In this document: positions 25,273 to 32,465 of the stretch, piece by piece
Numbering within the stretch: the first letter of the stretch is position 1
Layout of the letters: the number at the start of each line of letters is the position of its first letter
From: Acidobacteriota bacterium
GTDB taxonomy: Bacteria > Acidobacteriota > Vicinamibacteria > Vicinamibacterales > SCN-69-37
DNA: 50,338 bases
Assembly (NCBI GenBank): GCA_009694745.1
Contig: SHUF01000017.1
Span: 1-50,338 of the forward strand
Reading direction: 5' to 3'
Notes under the pieces: generated by a model
What the model saw: only the letters and a program-made list of their open reading frames with translations
Databases searched by the model: none
Told to the model about the DNA's origin: nothing
Position numbers and translations under genes: made by a program

Positions 25273-26589
25273 ATGGACACTCTCACCGGCTGGGGCCGGT
25301 TGCCTGAGCCCGGGCGCGAGCTGCTCGACGAGGACTTCGAGACGCTCACTCGCGGAGCGGTGTTGTCGCGCGGACTTGGCCGCTCCTACGGCGATTCGTC
25401 GCTGCCGGCAAACGCGTCCGACCGCATTGCCAACTCCCGTTGTGCGAATCGCATCCTCGCCTTCGACCCTGGCACAGGGCTGCTTCGCGCCGAGGCGGGG
25501 CTGACGCTCGTCGATTTAGTGCGGCTCATGTTGCCCCGCGGATGGTTCCCTCCGGTGGTGCCTGGCACGAAGTTCGTGACGCTTGGCGGGATGGTGGCCA
25601 GTGACGTCCACGGCAAGAATCACCATCGCGAAGGGTGTTTCGGCGCGCACGTGCGGGCGCTCCGTGTGCGGCTTGCAGACGACCGGATTGTGGAGTGTTC
25701 ACGCGAATCAGACGCCGACTTGTTCGACGGCGTCATCGGAGGGATGGGTCTGCTCGGGCACATCCTCGAGGTGGAGTTCGCCATGCACCGCATTCCATCG
25801 CCGTGGATCTGGATGGAGCGCGAGCGGGTCTCCGATATTCAGGCATTTCTCGACAGCATTGCGACCGCGGCTCCCCAGTGGCCCATGACGATGGGGTGGA
25901 TCGACTGCGTGAAGCGCGGCAAGGGCATGGGCCGCGGGTTGTTGATGGCCGGTCGGTGGGCCACGGCTGAGGAAGCTCCTGCAGAGCATCCGGGTTCGCC
26001 CCTTGAGATCACGATGCCGGTGGAACTGCCGAACTGGGCACTTAATCGCACCACCACGGGCCTCTTTAATGCCGGCATCTTCTGGGGCCACATCCGCAAT
26101 CGCACCTTTGGCACAATGGCGCCCGATCGGTTCTTCTTCCCGCTTGACGCCATCCTCGAATGGAATCGTGCGTACGGGCCACGTGGGTTCACGCAGTATC
26201 AGTGCGTGGTGCCGCGCGCGGCCGGACCGGTGGCGGTGCGCGAGTTCATGGAACGGCTGACCGCGCTTGGTGCAGCGTCGCCGCTCTGCGTCATCAAGGA
26301 TTGCGGGCCTGAGGGTCGTGGCGTGTTGTCGTTCCCCATGGAGGGGACGTCGATTGCTGTGGACATGCCGGTATCCGCCGATATTCAGCGTGTGGTGAAT
26401 GGCCTGAACGAGTTCATCATCTCAGTGGGGGGCCGCGTCTATTTGACGAAAGACCGCTTCACGACGGCCGAGCACTTTCGGGCGATGGAGCCGCGCCTCC
26501 CGCAGTTCCAGACGCTCAGGGCCAAGTGGGATCCCGCCGGCCGGTTGCGCAGCGCGCAGTCGCGCAGGCTGTTTGGAGACAAGGCATGA
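25273..26589 (+). CDS. FAD-binding oxidoreductase, DprE1-like
   Basis: A 438-residue flavoprotein with an N-terminal FAD_binding_4 domain: AVLSRGLGRSYGDSSLPANA, VVPGTKFVTLGGMVASDVHG and NHHREGCFGAHVRALRVRLAD, followed by GVIGGMGLLGHILEVEFAM. The C-terminal half (FFFPLDAILEWNRAYGPRGF; VYLTKDRFTTAEHFRAMEPR) is that of DprE1, which oxidises the 2'-OH of decaprenyl-phosphoryl ribose. In mycobacteria the cysteine that reacts with benzothiazinones lies in the C-terminal part; here VIKDCGPEGRG has a cysteine in a comparable region. It overlaps the next SDR by four bases, as expected for a DprE1/DprE2 two-step epimerase. The sugar or lipid substrate is unknown. Confidence 0.88.
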   Translation: MDTLTGWGRLPEPGRELLDEDFETLTRGAVLSRGLGRSYGDSSLPANASDRIANSRCANRILAFDPGTGLLRAEAGLTLVDLVRLMLPRGWFPPVVPGTKFVTLGGMVASDVHGKNHHREGCFGAHVRALRVRLADDRIVECSRESDADLFDGVIGGMGLLGHILEVEFAMHRIPSPWIWMERERVSDIQAFLDSIATAAPQWPMTMGWIDCVKRGKGMGRGLLMAGRWATAEEAPAEHPGSPLEITMPVELPNWALNRTTTGLFNAGIFWGHIRNRTFGTMAPDRFFFPLDAILEWNRAYGPRGFTQYQCVVPRAAGPVAVREFMERLTALGAASPLCVIKDCGPEGRGVLSFPMEGTSIAVDMPVSADIQRVVNGLNEFIISVGGRVYLTKDRFTTAEHFRAMEPRLPQFQTLRAKWDPAGRLRSAQSRRLFGDKA

Positions 26590-27326
26590 AGGCAGTGGTA
26601 TTTGGCGGCACGGCGGGCATCGGCCGCGCAGTAGCCCAGAGGCTGGCCGCGCGCGGTGATTCCGTGTTCCTGCTGGGCCGCGACGAGGCGAGTCTCACTC
26701 GCAGCGCGGCGGACCTCACGGCGCGGCATCCACAGCAGGTGCGCGTCCAGTGGGCGCTCTGCGACATGGAATCACCATCCGGGTTTTCCGTGGCACTCGA
26801 TACTGCCGATGTCGCGCTCGGCAACTTCGACGCGGCCATCGTGACCGCCGCGATGTTCGCGACGCAGGCCGAACTGGAGGCCGACGTGGAACTCACGCGG
26901 CGGTTGACGACGGTGAATTTTGCCAACACGGTCACGTTTTGCGAACACGCACGCAAACGGCTGCTCACGCGCGGCGGGGGTTGGTTGACGGTGGTGTCTT
27001 CGGTGGCCGGCGACCGCGGGCGAAAGCCGGTGGCTATCTATGGCGCAAGCAAGGCCGGCGTGTCCACCTATCTCGAGGCCCTGGACCACAAGTTCCGTGA
27101 GGCCGGGCTCTGGGTGTTGTGCGTGAAACCCGGTTTCGTGAAGACCGCGATGACCGCCAACCTCAAGGCGCCGCCATTTGCGGGTGAGCCGGACGGCGTC
27201 GCGCGCGACATCGTCTTGGCGATGGACCGCAAGCGCCCGCTCATTTACACTCCGGGCATCTGGCGCCTGGTGATGCTGGTGATCAAGCACCTGCCGCGTT
27301 TCGTGATGCGCAAGATAGGCCTCTGA
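26586..27326 (+). CDS. SDR-family reductase, DprE2-like
   Basis: A 246-residue short-chain dehydrogenase: NAD(P) motif VVFGGTAGIGRAVAQRLAAR, a VTAAMFATQ segment in place of NNAG, and the catalytic set S-Y-K in TVVSSVAGDRGRKPVAIYGASKAGV (Ser, Tyr-x-x-x-Lys). The C-terminal PLIYTPGIWRLVMLVIKHLP with RFVMRKIG is a membrane-associated tail of the kind seen in DprE2. The ATG at 26586 overlaps the stop of the DprE1-like gene (ATGA). Together they would invert one sugar carbon by oxidation and reduction. Operon order is DHS-like, DprE1-like, DprE2-like. Confidence 0.88.
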   Translation: MKAVVFGGTAGIGRAVAQRLAARGDSVFLLGRDEASLTRSAADLTARHPQQVRVQWALCDMESPSGFSVALDTADVALGNFDAAIVTAAMFATQAELEADVELTRRLTTVNFANTVTFCEHARKRLLTRGGGWLTVVSSVAGDRGRKPVAIYGASKAGVSTYLEALDHKFREAGLWVLCVKPGFVKTAMTANLKAPPFAGEPDGVARDIVLAMDRKRPLIYTPGIWRLVMLVIKHLPRFVMRKIGL

Positions 27327-27329
27327 CGC

Positions 27330-27713
27330 TCACCTGAAACGCAGATAGCGCTCCCCAAGGCGTTCGAAGGCGGCGCGATCGGCGCCAACGATATCCGCGT
27401 CGATTGCCTCTGCTGTGACAACCAGCCACGCGTCGTTTTCGCCCATGCGCCTTGCCGAACCCCGCTGGAGTCGTGCGCACTTCCGGGCATGAGTCGCGTG
27501 CAGGCCTTGAATCGAAAAGCGCTGGAGACTGGCAAAAGTCTTGTCTTCGTTGGCCGCGCCTTCAAGCAATTCAGCGATCGTCACGACCGAGACTGCCACG
27601 GGGCGCCTGGCCAATGTCGGCAGGAAGCGTCGCGCTGGGCCCACCTCGCGTCTGGCCGTCTCTCGCTCCAGGTCAACGAAGAACGAGGTGTCGAGCAGTA
27701 CGGGCCGGGTCAC
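27330..27713 (-). CDS. PIN-domain toxin (VapC-like), second module
   Basis: A 127-residue PIN ribonuclease. The acidic site residues are in PVLLDTSFFVDLE (D), SVVTIAELLEGA (E), and the third cluster in NDAWLVVTAEAIDADIVGAD, with the usual L-V-T-x-D pattern. It overlaps the ribbon-helix-helix antitoxin by four bases (ATGA at 27710-27713). It is related only distantly to the PIN toxin at 3295-3684. The RNA target is unknown. Confidence 0.88.
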   Translation of the reverse strand: MTRPVLLDTSFFVDLERETARREVGPARRFLPTLARRPVAVSVVTIAELLEGAANEDKTFASLQRFSIQGLHATHARKCARLQRGSARRMGENDAWLVVTAEAIDADIVGADRAAFERLGERYLRFR

Positions 27714-27910
27714 GACGGCTTCTGCGCTAATCCCAATCCCTTGCCGTCTGCGGCCTCAACCCACTCCACCAGATCCTGACCGGTCTCTATCGGACCTGCG
27801 CGATCGATGAGGGCGCGGATCAGTTCTGATTTGGGCACCTTCTGCTGCCGGGCCCAGCGATTCAGTCGAGCGGCGCGCGTTTTGTCGAGTTTAACAGTGA
27901 TGGTGGGCAT
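27710..27910 (-). CDS. Ribbon-helix-helix antitoxin (CopG/VapB-like)
   Basis: A 66-residue protein: MPTITVKLDKTRAARLNRWA forms the beta strand and first helix of the ribbon-helix-helix fold, and RQQKVPKSELIRALIDRA the second helix. The C-terminal IETGQDLVEWVEAADGKG should bind the PIN toxin encoded directly downstream. The ATG at 27910 lies inside a palindrome, so the antitoxin very likely represses its own gene. Confidence 0.87.
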   Translation of the reverse strand: MPTITVKLDKTRAARLNRWARQQKVPKSELIRALIDRAGPIETGQDLVEWVEAADGKGLGLAQKPS

Positions 27911-27925
27911 GGTAATACCATGATA
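27909..27925 (-). promoter_or_regulatory. Antitoxin operator and -10 region
   Basis: The inverted repeat ATGGT-N3-ACCAT (27909-27921) overlaps the start codon. TATCAT (27920-27925 on the reverse strand) is a possible -10 box, with TAATAT just upstream as an alternative. The half-sites are the same as in the Phd promoter at 3940-3952. Confidence 0.55.
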
Positions 27926-27969
27926 TTATCACGTCACCTACGAAGCGCTCTTGGCTTCAAGTCCAAGAC

Positions 27970-28226
27970 CGAAACGGCGGTACAGAACTGTCGTCACCGG
28001 CAGATGGCGAACTGGTGGCACGGACGCTGTTGCAGGCCCTGAATCAGCCCACCCGATCGAATCCCAGGAAATCAAGGCATCCTGCAGAATCGGTGTCGCG
28101 GTGTTTCCCGGTGACGCTACCGCTCGCGACGCACTACTCCGGGGCGCCGACGATGCTCTCTACCATGCGAAACAGCGCGCTGAACGAATTGGGGGTTCGC
28201 CTGTCGATCGACGGCCGCGCGCTTGA
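27970..28226 (+). pseudogene. GGDEF-domain remnant
   Basis: The C-terminal part of a diguanylate cyclase domain in two frames. From about 27980 the frame of 28015 reads GGTELSSPADGELVARTLLQ then ALNQP, resembling the region from a degraded GGDEF loop onward. The reading then continues in the other frame as ESQEIKASCRIGVAVFPGD and ARDALLRGADDALYHAKQRA, the well-known end of GGDEF domains. A frameshift near 28045 and loss of all upstream sequence show that this is a dead fragment. Confidence 0.7.
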
Positions 28227-29071
28227 ACCTCGGCGCCCACCAGTCGCGCAGCCACCACCTCGCGGGTGGCCGGGCGGCCGTCACGGAAGGCATTGTCCGG
28301 CCCGAAATCGCCCCAGAAGTTCCGACAGCACCCAAGTACCTTGCCGTCCCAGTTGATCTGCGGGGCGTCCCACAAGTGATGGCAGATCGACTCCATGTAG
28401 TCGACGCCCCGTTCCTCCTTGAACTCTCGCCGTGACGCCGCGCCGGCTGCAGACCGCAGGCTCACTTCGTCGGTGATCGGCGAGAAGTCAGGATCCCATG
28501 AAAGCTTCACGACGAAATTCATGCCGAGTTCGGCGGCCAGGGCGCGTGCGGCCGGGATCTCGTGCTCGTTGTGGCCGAACGCGACGAATTGCCAGGTCAG
28601 CTCGGGAACGACAGACCGATAGTTGCGTTTGTGCTCGTTGATCGCTGAGATATTGCTGAGCACGGTATCGAGCTTGCCTCGGACTCGGTACTGCGCATAG
28701 GTCTCCTGCGTGGCGCCGTCGATGGAGCACAGGATGGCCCGAACGCCATACTTGACCAATCCCTCAAGCACATCGGGGCTTGCGTAGTTCAGGTTCGCGC
28801 CATTCTCCACGCGCAACTCAACCCCCCGCTCGTGTGCGTATCGGAGCATGGGCAACAGGTCGGGGTTGAGAAACACTTCGCCGTAGTTGGAGAGCTCAAT
28901 GGTTTTCAGCCATGGGCTGCCGTCGATCAACCGTGTGAACGCCTCAAGGGACAGCAGCCCGCTGCCCACCACGGGGTGAACCGCCTTCGTGGTCGTCGGG
29001 CAGGACGGACATCGCAACTGGCAGTGGGATGAGGCTTCGAGCCTAATTTTCGACGGCCTGACCTGCTCCAT
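28160..29071 (-). CDS. Radical SAM/SPASM-like protein with replaced C-terminus
   Basis: A 303-residue frame. The radical SAM cluster motif CQLRCPSC (C-x3-C-x2-C) is near residue 20, followed by IELSNYGEVFLNPDLLPMLR and ILCSIDGATQETYAQYR. The auxiliary-cluster region begins with ICHHLWDAPQINWDGKVLGC and CRNFWGDFG. After DNAFRDG, at about 28260-28240, relatives would continue to a final C-x2-C; here the frame instead runs on as antisense of the GGDEF remnant (GAEVQARGRRSTGEPPIRS). The last cluster cysteines are therefore lost. The original role (peptide or small-molecule maturation) cannot be told. It may be inactive. Confidence 0.75.
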   Translation of the reverse strand: MEQVRPSKIRLEASSHCQLRCPSCPTTTKAVHPVVGSGLLSLEAFTRLIDGSPWLKTIELSNYGEVFLNPDLLPMLRYAHERGVELRVENGANLNYASPDVLEGLVKYGVRAILCSIDGATQETYAQYRVRGKLDTVLSNISAINEHKRNYRSVVPELTWQFVAFGHNEHEIPAARALAAELGMNFVVKLSWDPDFSPITDEVSLRSAAGAASRREFKEERGVDYMESICHHLWDAPQINWDGKVLGCCRNFWGDFGPDNAFRDGRPATREVVAARLVGAEVQARGRRSTGEPPIRSARCFAW

Positions 29072-29104
29072 TAGCCGACAAGCATCTCACGGATGGGCGG
29101 TGCG

Positions 29105-29491
29105 TCAGCGGCTCAGGAGGTCCACCAGGCCCCTGTCGGCTTCAGGCAGGTCGAGGGAGCGGAGGTCGACGCGGGCCACCCATCGCATTTCCTGCCCAAG
29201 CTGTGGCGCCGGCTCGCCAAGGAGCGTGGTGCGCCGAAAGTGCAAGCGCACTGTGCGTTCAGGATAGGCGTGCTCCACGGCGCAGATCTCTTCGCCAACT
29301 TCGCAGCGGACCGCGAGTTCCTCGTCGAGTTCGCGGGCGAGGCACGCTTCATGGCTCTCCCCTGCATCACATTTCCCGCCTGGGAATTCCCACGTGCCTG
29401 CCAAGTGTGTCCCCTTCAGCCGGCGGGTCATCAAGAAGTGTCCGTCGCGTTCGATGACGGCTGCGAGGACGATGATGGTCGGGGAGGTCAT
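29105..29491 (-). CDS. mutT: MutT-type Nudix hydrolase
   Basis: A 128-residue Nudix protein: VLAAVIERDGHFLMTRRLKG, GTWEFPGGKCDAGESHEACL and ARELDEELAV form the Nudix box (G-x5-E-x7-R-E-x2-E-E). FPGGK just before the box and the small size fit 8-oxo-dGTP diphosphatase, which removes oxidised dGTP from the nucleotide pool. The ATG at 29491 overlaps the stop of the adenine glycosylase gene (ATGA), so the two GO-system enzymes are co-translated. Confidence 0.9.
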   Translation of the reverse strand: MTSPTIIVLAAVIERDGHFLMTRRLKGTHLAGTWEFPGGKCDAGESHEACLARELDEELAVRCEVGEEICAVEHAYPERTVRLHFRRTTLLGEPAPQLGQEMRWVARVDLRSLDLPEADRGLVDLLSR

Positions 29492-30171
29492 CGGCGCTTC
29501 GCCACGAACGGATAGGTCTTGCAGCCGCGCTTCATGACGCACGCGGGACACAGCGGCGCACGGGCCGTGCAGACGGTGGCTCCGAAGTCCATCAGGGCCT
29601 GATTGAAGTCGAAGACGTGTTTGTGGGGCAACATCGCGCGCGACAGTTCCCAGAGCCGCTTCACCATCGCATGACTCTTGGGTTCACCCTTTCCCACGAA
29701 GATCCGGAAGAGCACCCGAGCCACATTGGTGTCGAGAATTGCCGCACGTTTGCCGAAAGCGAAACTCATCACCGCCCCGGCGGTGTAGGCGCCGATGCCC
29801 TTAAAAGACAGCAGCGTCTCTTCGTCTCCGGGCAGTTCGCCGCCGTACTTCTCCATGGACTCGCGCGCGATTGCCTGAAGGCGACGAGGACGGATGTTGT
29901 AGCCGAGCGGATACCACGTGCCGACGACATCGGCTTCGGACGCTTCGGCGAGCGCCTCCAGACTGGGGTACTGACCGAGCCACTCGTGGTACTTCGGCAG
30001 CACCCGGTCAACCTGGGTCTGCTGCAGCATCACTTCAGAGACGAGGATGTGGTACGGGTCGCGGGTATTGCGCCATGGCAGGTCGCGCCCGTTCTTGCGG
30101 TACCAGTCCAGCAGCCGGCGTCGAAACCACTGGCGTCGCGCCGGCAGTGGCAGGGGGGATGGCTTCTTCAC
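29488..30171 (-). CDS. mutY: A/G-specific adenine glycosylase MutY, short form
   Basis: MutY removes adenine mispaired with 8-oxoguanine. The 227-residue protein covers the catalytic domain: RDLPWRNTRDPYHILVSEVM, LQQTQVDRVLPKY, the helix-hairpin-helix SFKGIGAYTAGAVMSFAFG with AILDTNVARVLFR (catalytic Asp), and the 4Fe-4S ligands C-x6-C-x2-C-x5-C in CTARAPLCPACVMKRGC. The C-terminal Nudix-like domain that reads 8-oxoguanine in full-length MutY (about 350 residues) is absent; a separate MutT gene follows instead. The GTG at 30171 is chosen because TATAGT ends seven bases upstream and the divergent gene starts at 30199. Confidence 0.9.
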   Translation of the reverse strand: MKKPSPLPLPARRQWFRRRLLDWYRKNGRDLPWRNTRDPYHILVSEVMLQQTQVDRVLPKYHEWLGQYPSLEALAEASEADVVGTWYPLGYNIRPRRLQAIARESMEKYGGELPGDEETLLSFKGIGAYTAGAVMSFAFGKRAAILDTNVARVLFRIFVGKGEPKSHAMVKRLWELSRAMLPHKHVFDFNQALMDFGATVCTARAPLCPACVMKRGCKTYPFVAKRR

Positions 30172-30178
30172 AGTCGCC

Positions 30179-30186
30179 ACTATAAT
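30179..30186. promoter_or_regulatory. Overlapping divergent -10 boxes (mutY and cobalamin operon)
   Basis: The eight bases ACTATAAT hold TATAAT on the forward strand (30181-30186), twelve bases before the ATG at 30199, and TATAGT on the reverse strand (30179-30184), seven bases before the GTG at 30171. Two polymerases could not occupy both at once. Confidence 0.55.
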
Positions 30187-30198
30187 CGGCTGAAGCCA

Positions 30199-30738
30199 AT
30201 GAAGATTTACACCAAGACCGGCGACCGGGGCGAAACGGGCCTGTTCGACGGCACGCGAGTCAGCAAAGGCGACCCCCTCGTAGACGCCTACGGCGAGGTG
30301 GACGAGGTTAATGCCTGGTTGGGTTACGCCAGGGCCGAAGGAGTGGACGCCGAGATTGGCGCGATGCTCGAACAGTTGCAGCGCGACCTGTTTGCGGCTG
30401 GCGCCATGCTGGCCGACCCCCGGCATCGCATTGCCCTGCGGGTCGAAAAGGCGCTGCTCGGCGAAGCCGATATCGCGCGGCTTGAGGGATGGATCGACGC
30501 CCTCGAAACCGGCGTCGCGCCCCTGCGGCGATTTATCCTCGCGGGTGGCACTCGCCCGGGCGCCGTGCTGCACCTGGCGCGAACGGTGTGCCGCCGCGCT
30601 GAACGGCGGGTGGTCGCGCTCGGCCACGAGGCGACCGACCCGAATGTCCTCATCTTCCTGAATCGCCTTTCAGACCTGCTGTTTGTCATGGCGCGTGCAG
30701 TCAACGCGCGCGCGGGCGTCGCCGAAACCGAGTGGTGA
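30199..30738 (+). CDS. PduO-type cob(I)alamin adenosyltransferase
   Basis: A 179-residue ATP:cob(I)alamin adenosyltransferase that makes coenzyme B12. The N-terminal ATP-binding loop is MKIYTKTGDRGETGLFDGTR, followed by DAYGEVDEVNAWLGYAR; the C-terminal RTVCRRAERRVVALG and FLNRLSDLLFVMARAVN are the other signature blocks (including R-x-x-x-R-R-A-E-R and N-R-L-S-D). Length is normal for PduO-type trimers. The next gene, hpnC, starts 13 bases after its stop. The link with squalene genes is positional only. Confidence 0.93.
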   Translation: MKIYTKTGDRGETGLFDGTRVSKGDPLVDAYGEVDEVNAWLGYARAEGVDAEIGAMLEQLQRDLFAAGAMLADPRHRIALRVEKALLGEADIARLEGWIDALETGVAPLRRFILAGGTRPGAVLHLARTVCRRAERRVVALGHEATDPNVLIFLNRLSDLLFVMARAVNARAGVAETEW

Positions 30739-30751
30739 GCCCGGGAGTCGC

Positions 30752-31627
30752 GTGCTGATCAACGCCGCGTACGCGACGTGCCAGCGACTGGCACGCCGGC
30801 ACTACGAAAACTTTCCGGTCGCGTCGTGGCTGATGCCAGCCGACGCGCGCCCCCACATCGCCGCCATTTACGCCTTCGCGCGAATCGCCGACGATTTTGC
30901 CGACGAAGGCGATCGGGAAGCGGGCGACCGGCTCGCGCTCCTCGCGGACTGGCAACGCCGCCTTGACGAAGCGGCCGAGGGCCGCGTGGCCATCGTCGGG
31001 CACACCGAACACGATGCCGTCTTTGTGGCGCTGGCCGAAACACTTCGGACATCAGCGGCCGGCCATGGCCTTCTCACCGATCTCCTCAGCGCTTTTCGCC
31101 AGGACGTTACGACCAAGCGCTACGAAACCTGGGCGGATATTCTCGACTATTGCCGGCGGTCGGCCAATCCCGTCGGCCGCCTCGTGTTGCTCGTCACTGG
31201 ATACCGGGACGAGGCGCTTGCACGACGATCTGACGCAGTCTGCACCGCCCTTCAGTTGACCAACTTCTGGCAGGACCTGGCGCGGGATTGGCAAAATGGC
31301 AGGCTCTACGTTCCACTGGAGTTAGTTCGCCATCATGACGCTCAACCCGTGGATCTCGATCACGCGAACTGGACGCCCGAGTGGCGCGCGGCCCTCAGCG
31401 ACGTGGGCGCCCGAACCCAGGCGTTGTTTGCGGAAGGGCGGCCCGTGGCCGACAACGTGCGCGGGCGCCTCAGATGGGAACTGCGGGCCACCTGGTTGGG
31501 AGGCCGTCGCATCCTCGACCGGCTGACCGCGGCAGACTACGATGTCTTTCGGGCCCGGCCGTCGCTCGATTGGCGCGACGCGGCGGGGATTGCCGCAGGC
31601 GCAGTGACCTGGCACGTTTCCGCGTGA
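30752..31627 (+). CDS. hpnC: Squalene synthase HpnC (hydroxysqualene synthase)
   Basis: HpnC converts presqualene diphosphate to hydroxysqualene in the three-enzyme bacterial squalene route. The 291-residue protein has the aspartate-rich motifs of trans-prenyl head-to-head synthases: FARIADDFADEGDREAGDR (first) and LQLTNFWQDLARDWQNGR (second), with YCRRSANPVGRLVL between. The early HYENFPVASWLMP is typical of HpnC. The GTG at 30752 is supported by GGGAG five bases upstream. HpnD and HpnE follow in order, so the full farnesyl diphosphate to squalene set is present; no squalene-hopene cyclase is in the window. Confidence 0.93.
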   Translation: MLINAAYATCQRLARRHYENFPVASWLMPADARPHIAAIYAFARIADDFADEGDREAGDRLALLADWQRRLDEAAEGRVAIVGHTEHDAVFVALAETLRTSAAGHGLLTDLLSAFRQDVTTKRYETWADILDYCRRSANPVGRLVLLVTGYRDEALARRSDAVCTALQLTNFWQDLARDWQNGRLYVPLELVRHHDAQPVDLDHANWTPEWRAALSDVGARTQALFAEGRPVADNVRGRLRWELRATWLGGRRILDRLTAADYDVFRARPSLDWRDAAGIAAGAVTWHVSA

Positions 31628-31631
31628 CGCC

Positions 31632-32465
31632 ATGACTCGAAAGACCAGTTTCTACTACTCGTTTCTGGTGCTGCCATCGGCAGAGCGCCAGGCCATCACC
31701 GCCGTGTTCGACGTCTGCCGCGCGATAGACGACGCGGTAGACCTCGAGACAGACCCCGTGCGGGCCTCCTCCGCGCTGAACTTGTGGCGCGACGAGGTGG
31801 CGCGCGTCTTCGCAGGAACGAAGCCCACGACTCCCCAGGGTCAGGCGCTGCAGCCGTTCGTCAAACCGTTCCACTTGCCGAGGGAGCAGTTCGACGCGCT
31901 TATCGATGGCGTCGGTATGGATGCCGCCCCCATGCGTTTTCAGACGTTCGAGGATCTCGAACCCTACTGTCACCGCGTGGCCTCGTCAGTCGGTTTGATG
32001 TGCGCCGAAATTTTCGGCTACAAGGATCCGGCAGTGCTGACCTACGCGCGCGAATTGGGTGTGGCGCTCCAACTGACCAACATCCTCCGTGACGTTGGTG
32101 TGGATTACCGGCGCGGCCGCTTGTACCTGCCGCTTGCTGATCTCGCGGCGTGCGGTTGCACCGAAGAAGACATCTGTCGCGAAGTGGAGCAGCCGGGACA
32201 AGGCGTACGGTCGCCGCAGGTTCGCGCGGCCCTGGTGCAGCACGCCGCAAAGGCTCGCGCGTTTTTTGCGCGCGCTGTGGCTGTGCTGCCTCGCGAAGAC
32301 GCCTCGCGATTTGTGGCAGCCGAGATCATGCACGGTATCTACTTCGAGTTGCTCAAGCGGATTGAAGCCGCGGACTTCGACGTGTTCAGCCAGCTTGTGC
32401 GAGTGCCACGCTCGGCGCAGGCACGGCTGGCCCTCCGCACATGGTGGGCCCTTCGCCGTGGCTGA
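31632..32465 (+). CDS. hpnD: Presqualene diphosphate synthase HpnD
   Basis: HpnD condenses two farnesyl diphosphates to presqualene diphosphate, the first step. The 277-residue protein has TSFYYSFLVLPSAERQAITA, the aspartate motif VCRAIDDAVDLETD, and the second motif LQLTNILRDVGVDYRRGRLY followed by LPLADLAACG. YCHRVASSVGLMCAEIFGY is the region before the second site. It starts four bases after the hpnC stop, and its own last eight bases overlap the hpnE start. It resembles phytoene synthase; the HpnC/HpnE context decides the name. Confidence 0.93.
   Translation: MTRKTSFYYSFLVLPSAERQAITAVFDVCRAIDDAVDLETDPVRASSALNLWRDEVARVFAGTKPTTPQGQALQPFVKPFHLPREQFDALIDGVGMDAAPMRFQTFEDLEPYCHRVASSVGLMCAEIFGYKDPAVLTYARELGVALQLTNILRDVGVDYRRGRLYLPLADLAACGCTEEDICREVEQPGQGVRSPQVRAALVQHAAKARAFFARAVAVLPREDASRFVAAEIMHGIYFELLKRIEAADFDVFSQLVRVPRSAQARLALRTWWALRRG

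Noticed and set aside
30683-30751. hpnC starting at 30683.
   Set aside because: This start would overlap the cobalamin adenosyltransferase by 56 bases with non-homologous residues; GGGAG and homology place the start at 30752.
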